DNA from: Rickettsiales bacterium
GTDB lineage: Bacteria > Pseudomonadota > Alphaproteobacteria > Rickettsiales > Deianiraeaceae
Direction: 5' to 3'
Assembly (NCBI GenBank): GCA_017477855.1
Contig: JAFUUN010000026.1
Coordinates: 1 to 7,426, forward strand
Length of the DNA stretch: 7,426 bases
The notes under the pieces are model-generated. The model had not been told where the DNA came from. It saw only the letters and a list, made by a program, of their open reading frames with translations, and made no database searches. Shown here in pieces: positions 5,218 through 7,426 of this stretch; the stretch's first letter is position 1, and each line of letters starts with the position of its first letter. The translations under genes were made by a program, and so were the position numbers.

Positions 5218-5901
5218 TCAATTATAAATTTTGTCCAGCACCTTCATTGAGTTCTCCAACACCTCTTCGTAAGTGCCATTTGCATCAATTTTTTGATAAA
5301 GTCCCTTGGATTTGAAATATTCAAACACAGGCAAAGTATCCTTGTTGAAAGACTTTAACCGCTTGGCAAGAATTTCAGCACTGTCATCGGACCTGCCGCT
5401 TTTTCTGTTCATAACTCTCTTTTTTGACACCGCATCATCAACATATAAGTCAATAACGGCCTTGATTTTGAAGTCATTTTCTTGGAATATCTTCACATTC
5501 TCCATGTTCCTTGGTGAGCCATCAAAAATGGCACCCTTGTATTTGCATGTCAGGCAATAAACATTGTCGTTCAACTCTTTGGTTAGGACATATGACAATA
5601 TCTCATTTGTTACCAGTGCACCGCCCTTGAAAGCGCTTTCTATTGTCTCCTTATATTTGCAATTTTCCTTGACACAGTTTCTTAAAAGCTGTCCTGCATC
5701 AATGTGGTAGAGGTTGTATTTTTCAACCCAAACCTTTGCTTGCGTACCCTTGCCGCAACCTGGTTTGCCGAGCAGGATAATATTCTTCATTTGGTTATTT
5801 TTGTAGTTTCTATAACCAAAAGCGGCAAAAAATAATGCAACACTACCGATAAAACATATGTTTACAATAGTGTCTCTTTTTAAACTTTGTCTGCGCTTCA
5901 T
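5218..5901 (-). CDS. adk: Adenylate kinase-family NMP kinase with N-terminal membrane anchor
   Basis: NMP kinases of this family transfer phosphate from ATP to AMP or a related monophosphate. Numbered from the ATG at 5901 (227 residues), the P-loop GKPGCGKGT is at 45-53, the NMP-binding DAGQLLR at 68-74, DGSPRN at 127-132, and a short-type LID with RKSGRSDDSAEI at 166-177 followed by RL at 181-182. Ahead of the kinase domain lies MKRRQSLKRD and then a hydrophobic span TIVNICFIGSVALFFAAFGY (11-30), a single membrane anchor. Five basic residues before it predict N-in, with the kinase domain in the periplasm. The alternative ATG at 5790 gives an ordinary soluble 190-residue kinase; neither start has a Shine-Dalgarno. 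I prefer 5901 because the anchor is uninterrupted coding sequence and a TTGACA box lies 29 bp upstream, as for ndk. Substrate-site residues are changed (STGD to DAGQ, GFPR to GSPR). Four Cys lie in the NMP region. Confidence 0.85.
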   Translation of the reverse strand: MKRRQSLKRDTIVNICFIGSVALFFAAFGYRNYKNNQMKNIILLGKPGCGKGTQAKVWVEKYNLYHIDAGQLLRNCVKENCKYKETIESAFKGGALVTNEILSYVLTKELNDNVYCLTCKYKGAIFDGSPRNMENVKIFQENDFKIKAVIDLYVDDAVSKKRVMNRKSGRSDDSAEILAKRLKSFNKDTLPVFEYFKSKGLYQKIDANGTYEEVLENSMKVLDKIYN

Positions 5902-5936
5902 AGAAATAGTTAGGAATAATATGAAATTAATGTCAA
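5902..5936 (-). promoter_or_regulatory. Possible promoter for the adenylate kinase gene
   Basis: A perfect minus-strand TTGACA (5931-5936) lies 29 bp before the ATG at 5901 and 15 bp after repeat copy B. The following TTAATTTCATATTATT resembles the corresponding stretch before ndk. A convincing -10 hexamer at normal spacing is lacking, so this rests on the -35 match and the shared layout. Confidence 0.35.
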
Positions 5937-5951
5937 CTTTTAAATATTTTG

Positions 5952-6034
5952 TGTTGCGCTGCCCGAGGCCACGCCCTCGCCGTTTGGCTGCGCCTCGTTC
6001 CTCGTCGGCCAAACGCGCTCCGCGCCGCACAACC
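5952..6034. repeat. 83-bp GC-rich palindromic element, copy B (inverted)
   Basis: This is the reverse complement of copy A with two substitutions in 83 bp; one of them weakens the inner part of the central hairpin. It begins 5 bp after the stop of the EamA-type permease gene. No reading frame on either strand contains a stop codon within the element, so ORFs run through it, and a spurious extension of the adenylate kinase frame starts at 6036. The terminal and internal inverted repeats are as in copy A. Together the copies bracket the adenylate kinase gene as inverted repeats 744 bp apart. Confidence 0.9.
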
Positions 6035-6039
6035 AACTT

Positions 6040-6927
6040 TTATCTCTTCCTTCCAACCGACAACTTTTTCCCAAAAACCATAAGCAAAAATCCAGCCAAA
6101 ATGAAAGAACCACCAATAATTTGATCGCGTGTCGTGCTCTCGCCAAGGATAATCCAAGAGCCAGCAATGGAGTAGATTATCTTTGAAAACTCGCATGCTT
6201 GCACTGAAATGACCGAGCAAAACTTGTTCGCAATAAATACAAAAGTATATTCCAAGCAATAAAAAACGCTGCAAACCATAGAAATGACTATCACAGTTGA
6301 GCTGACTGGAATGAACTCCCAGAAGAAAGCTGCTGAAATCAAAAACATGAGGATATTGCTATAAAAAACAAGTGTTGCAGTATCAAACCTGACAGCCAAT
6401 TTCCTATTCAAAACCGCAACATAACTTCTTATCAAAACAAATAGAAGGATAAGCAAAAGATAGAAATTTTCATTGCTATTTTCAAAGCTTGGTCGTTTAG
6501 TCAGAAATGCTCCAAAAGTGCATATAAATAGCGCTATCCACAGGATTTTTGTGCCTTTTTCCTTCATGATAAAAATCGCCATCACGCTCGCCACGACAGG
6601 CACTAAAAACTGGATGCTGACAAATGTGTTTATTGCTACATGCTGGATTACAGTGTACATTATAAATATTGACAGAACATATAAAACGCCGCGCTGGATG
6701 TTCGGCCAAAATGCCACGCGGTCAAAGAAATTGAACTGTTTTTTTATCATGAACGGCATCAGGAGCCCCATGACAAAGGCCTGACGGATGAATATAACCT
6801 GCCACGATGGCACGCTGTATTGCACCATCATTTTCTTGGCAAAGATGTTTATCATCACTGAAAACAGTGCGCTCAATACGTATAGTGTGCACCCAATTGC
6901 AGGTTTGCTGATTGTCAGATTACTCAT
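6040..6927 (-). CDS. EamA/DMT-superfamily membrane transporter
   Basis: A 295-residue, very hydrophobic protein with about ten predicted transmembrane spans in two halves of five. It shows the DMT layout: the first span about 10-30, then a conserved-type loop SWQVIFIRQAFVMGLLMP (41-58), RGVLYVLSIFIMYTVIQHVA (79-98), and a C-terminal IIYSIAGSWIILGESTTRDQIIGGSFILAGFLLM (250-283) that matches the typical ending of EamA domains. Members export or import small metabolites; the rickettsial S-adenosylmethionine transporter belongs to this superfamily, but the substrate here cannot be read from sequence. The start is ATG 6927; a TTG at 6933 is also in frame, but a good GAGGGA ribosome site sits 7 bp before the ATG. 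The first 8 bp overlap the MltB-like gene, suggesting translational coupling. Repeat copy B follows 5 bp after the stop. Confidence 0.87.
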   Translation of the reverse strand: MSNLTISKPAIGCTLYVLSALFSVMINIFAKKMMVQYSVPSWQVIFIRQAFVMGLLMPFMIKKQFNFFDRVAFWPNIQRGVLYVLSIFIMYTVIQHVAINTFVSIQFLVPVVASVMAIFIMKEKGTKILWIALFICTFGAFLTKRPSFENSNENFYLLLILLFVLIRSYVAVLNRKLAVRFDTATLVFYSNILMFLISAAFFWEFIPVSSTVIVISMVCSVFYCLEYTFVFIANKFCSVISVQACEFSKIIYSIAGSWIILGESTTRDQIIGGSFILAGFLLMVFGKKLSVGRKR

Positions 6928-7426
6928 TGCCAATTCCCTCGTAAATCAAGCCAGCAACGATACCATACTTTGGCATAGAATTGTAGCCCAGTATCACTTT
7001 ATAGTTGTCATAAACAAGGAATGCGCGCTTTTCTTGCAAGCTCTTGCTTGTGTCATCAATGTCAACAATCATCACAGAGGCTTTGGCTTCATCATCAACC
7101 ATGTTGTCTGCTCCAATACCGTTTGGATGCGCCTCCACGCCCATCTTTTTCCACTCTGACACCTTTTTAGAAACATTCATCCCTGCCTTGCAAATGTCAA
7201 ATCCTTCCGGTAGCACAACCTCTGTTAAGACACCTTCGTGGTGCCTCCAACCTGTGCTGTATAGATAATTTCCGATTGACGCAAACACATCCTTATTGTT
7301 ATTGATGATATCTGCTTTTCCGCCATCATAAGATACTGCATAACGGTAGAAGCTATCTGGCATAAACTGACAGCCACCCAAGCCGCCGTCAAACGAGGAT
7401 ATGACATCCGGTTTGAAATAACCATA
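6920..7426 (-). CDS. MltB-like lytic murein transglycosylase, C-terminal part (runs off the window)
   Basis: Lytic transglycosylases of the MltB family cut peptidoglycan glycan strands between MurNAc and GlcNAc, leaving anhydro-MurNAc ends. The frame is open to the window edge, so the 5' part with signal peptide and catalytic Glu lies outside. The visible 168 residues begin with the family signature SSFDGGLGGCQFMPDSFYRYAV (10-31), equivalent to the usual S-x-x-GA-x-G-x-x-QFMPSSYLRYAVD. DVFASIGNYLYSTGW (47-61) follows, matching the D-h-h-x-S-x-A-N-Y-L-x-x-x-G-W helix. The end FLVYDNYKVILGYNSMPKYGIVAGLIYEGIG corresponds to the typical FLVxxNFxVILxWNxSxxYAxAVGxLAD. An apparent start at TTG 7381 is internal and not used. 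A central segment (about 84-139) is more divergent. The stop overlaps the start of the permease gene by 8 bp, so the two genes form an operon. The family call is confident; the subtype is not. Confidence 0.85.
   Translation of the reverse strand, partial: YGYFKPDVISSFDGGLGGCQFMPDSFYRYAVSYDGGKADIINNNKDVFASIGNYLYSTGWRHHEGVLTEVVLPEGFDICKAGMNVSKKVSEWKKMGVEAHPNGIGADNMVDDEAKASVMIVDIDDTSKSLQEKRAFLVYDNYKVILGYNSMPKYGIVAGLIYEGIGNE
6935..6940 (-). promoter_or_regulatory. Ribosome binding site for the EamA permease
   Basis: GAGGGA on the minus strand, 7 bp before ATG 6927, inside the end of the MltB-like gene. It is the clearest Shine-Dalgarno in the window. It decides for ATG 6927 over TTG 6933 and supports reinitiation coupled to the upstream gene. 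Confidence 0.65.

Noticed and set aside
5106..5315. Plus-strand 69-residue ORF through repeat copy A
   Set aside because: It consists of the translated repeat followed by sequence antisense to the adenylate kinase gene; no start signal or family match.
5902..6036. Longer adenylate kinase start at 6036, adding 45 residues beginning MVVRRGARLADEERG
   Set aside because: The added residues are the translated GC-rich repeat copy B plus AT-rich spacer. They have no family similarity, and the frame is open only because the element lacks stops.
5933..6274. Minus-strand ORFs of 113 and 75 residues overlapping the permease end and repeat B
   Set aside because: They are shadows of the permease gene in other frames, extended by the stop-free repeat.
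7225..7381. TTG start at 7381 giving a complete 153-residue protein
   Set aside because: The frame is open to the window edge and the MltB signature SSFDGGLGGCQFMP spans this position, so the TTG is internal.

Overview
The window looks like part of an AT-rich alphaproteobacterial genome, probably from a host-associated or intracellular lineage of the Rickettsiales/Holosporales kind. The evidence is the AT-rich coding, the mostly absent Shine-Dalgarno sites, the EamA-type permease, the Skp and MltB-like envelope genes, the truncated alaS, and a palindromic GC-rich intergenic repeat. The taxonomic placement is inference. No tRNA, rRNA, CRISPR array or transposase gene was seen.

Left part, plus strand (1-2968). 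An alaS reading frame covers the class II catalytic core and most of the tRNA-recognition region, but stops after 387 codons where the family normally runs to about 870. It is followed by a very AT-rich orphan ORF (1264-1707). A 130-bp gap then holds a 17-codon ORF resembling the start of kdsA, a perfect 10-bp tandem duplication and a 16-bp perfect palindrome. Next comes an exported, probable beta-barrel outer-membrane protein (1838-2968). The two cut-off housekeeping starts around an AT-rich orphan suggest a rearrangement site.

Right part, minus strand (7426 down to 2965). In transcription order: the C-terminal part of an MltB-like lytic transglycosylase, overlapping by 8 bp an EamA-family permease; GC-rich repeat copy B; an adenylate-kinase-family gene; GC-rich repeat copy A; then a tight cluster of a nucleoside-diphosphate-kinase-like gene, an OmpH/Skp-like chaperone and thioredoxin reductase. 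The trxB stop codon overlaps that of the outer-membrane protein gene by 4 bp.

Two things stand out. First, both nucleotide kinases carry export signals at the N-terminus: the NDP kinase has a classical signal peptide, and the adenylate kinase has a start codon that adds a single membrane anchor. They sit among envelope genes, so an extracytoplasmic nucleotide phosphotransfer pair is a reasonable hypothesis. Both also have altered substrate-site residues, so their substrates may not be standard. Second, an 83-bp, 75% GC element is present in two nearly identical inverted copies bracketing the adenylate kinase gene. Each copy can fold into a cloverleaf and sits 5-10 bp after a stop codon. Each is followed by a TTGACA box 28-29 bp before the next start, so it resembles a mobile palindromic repeat placed at transcription-unit borders.
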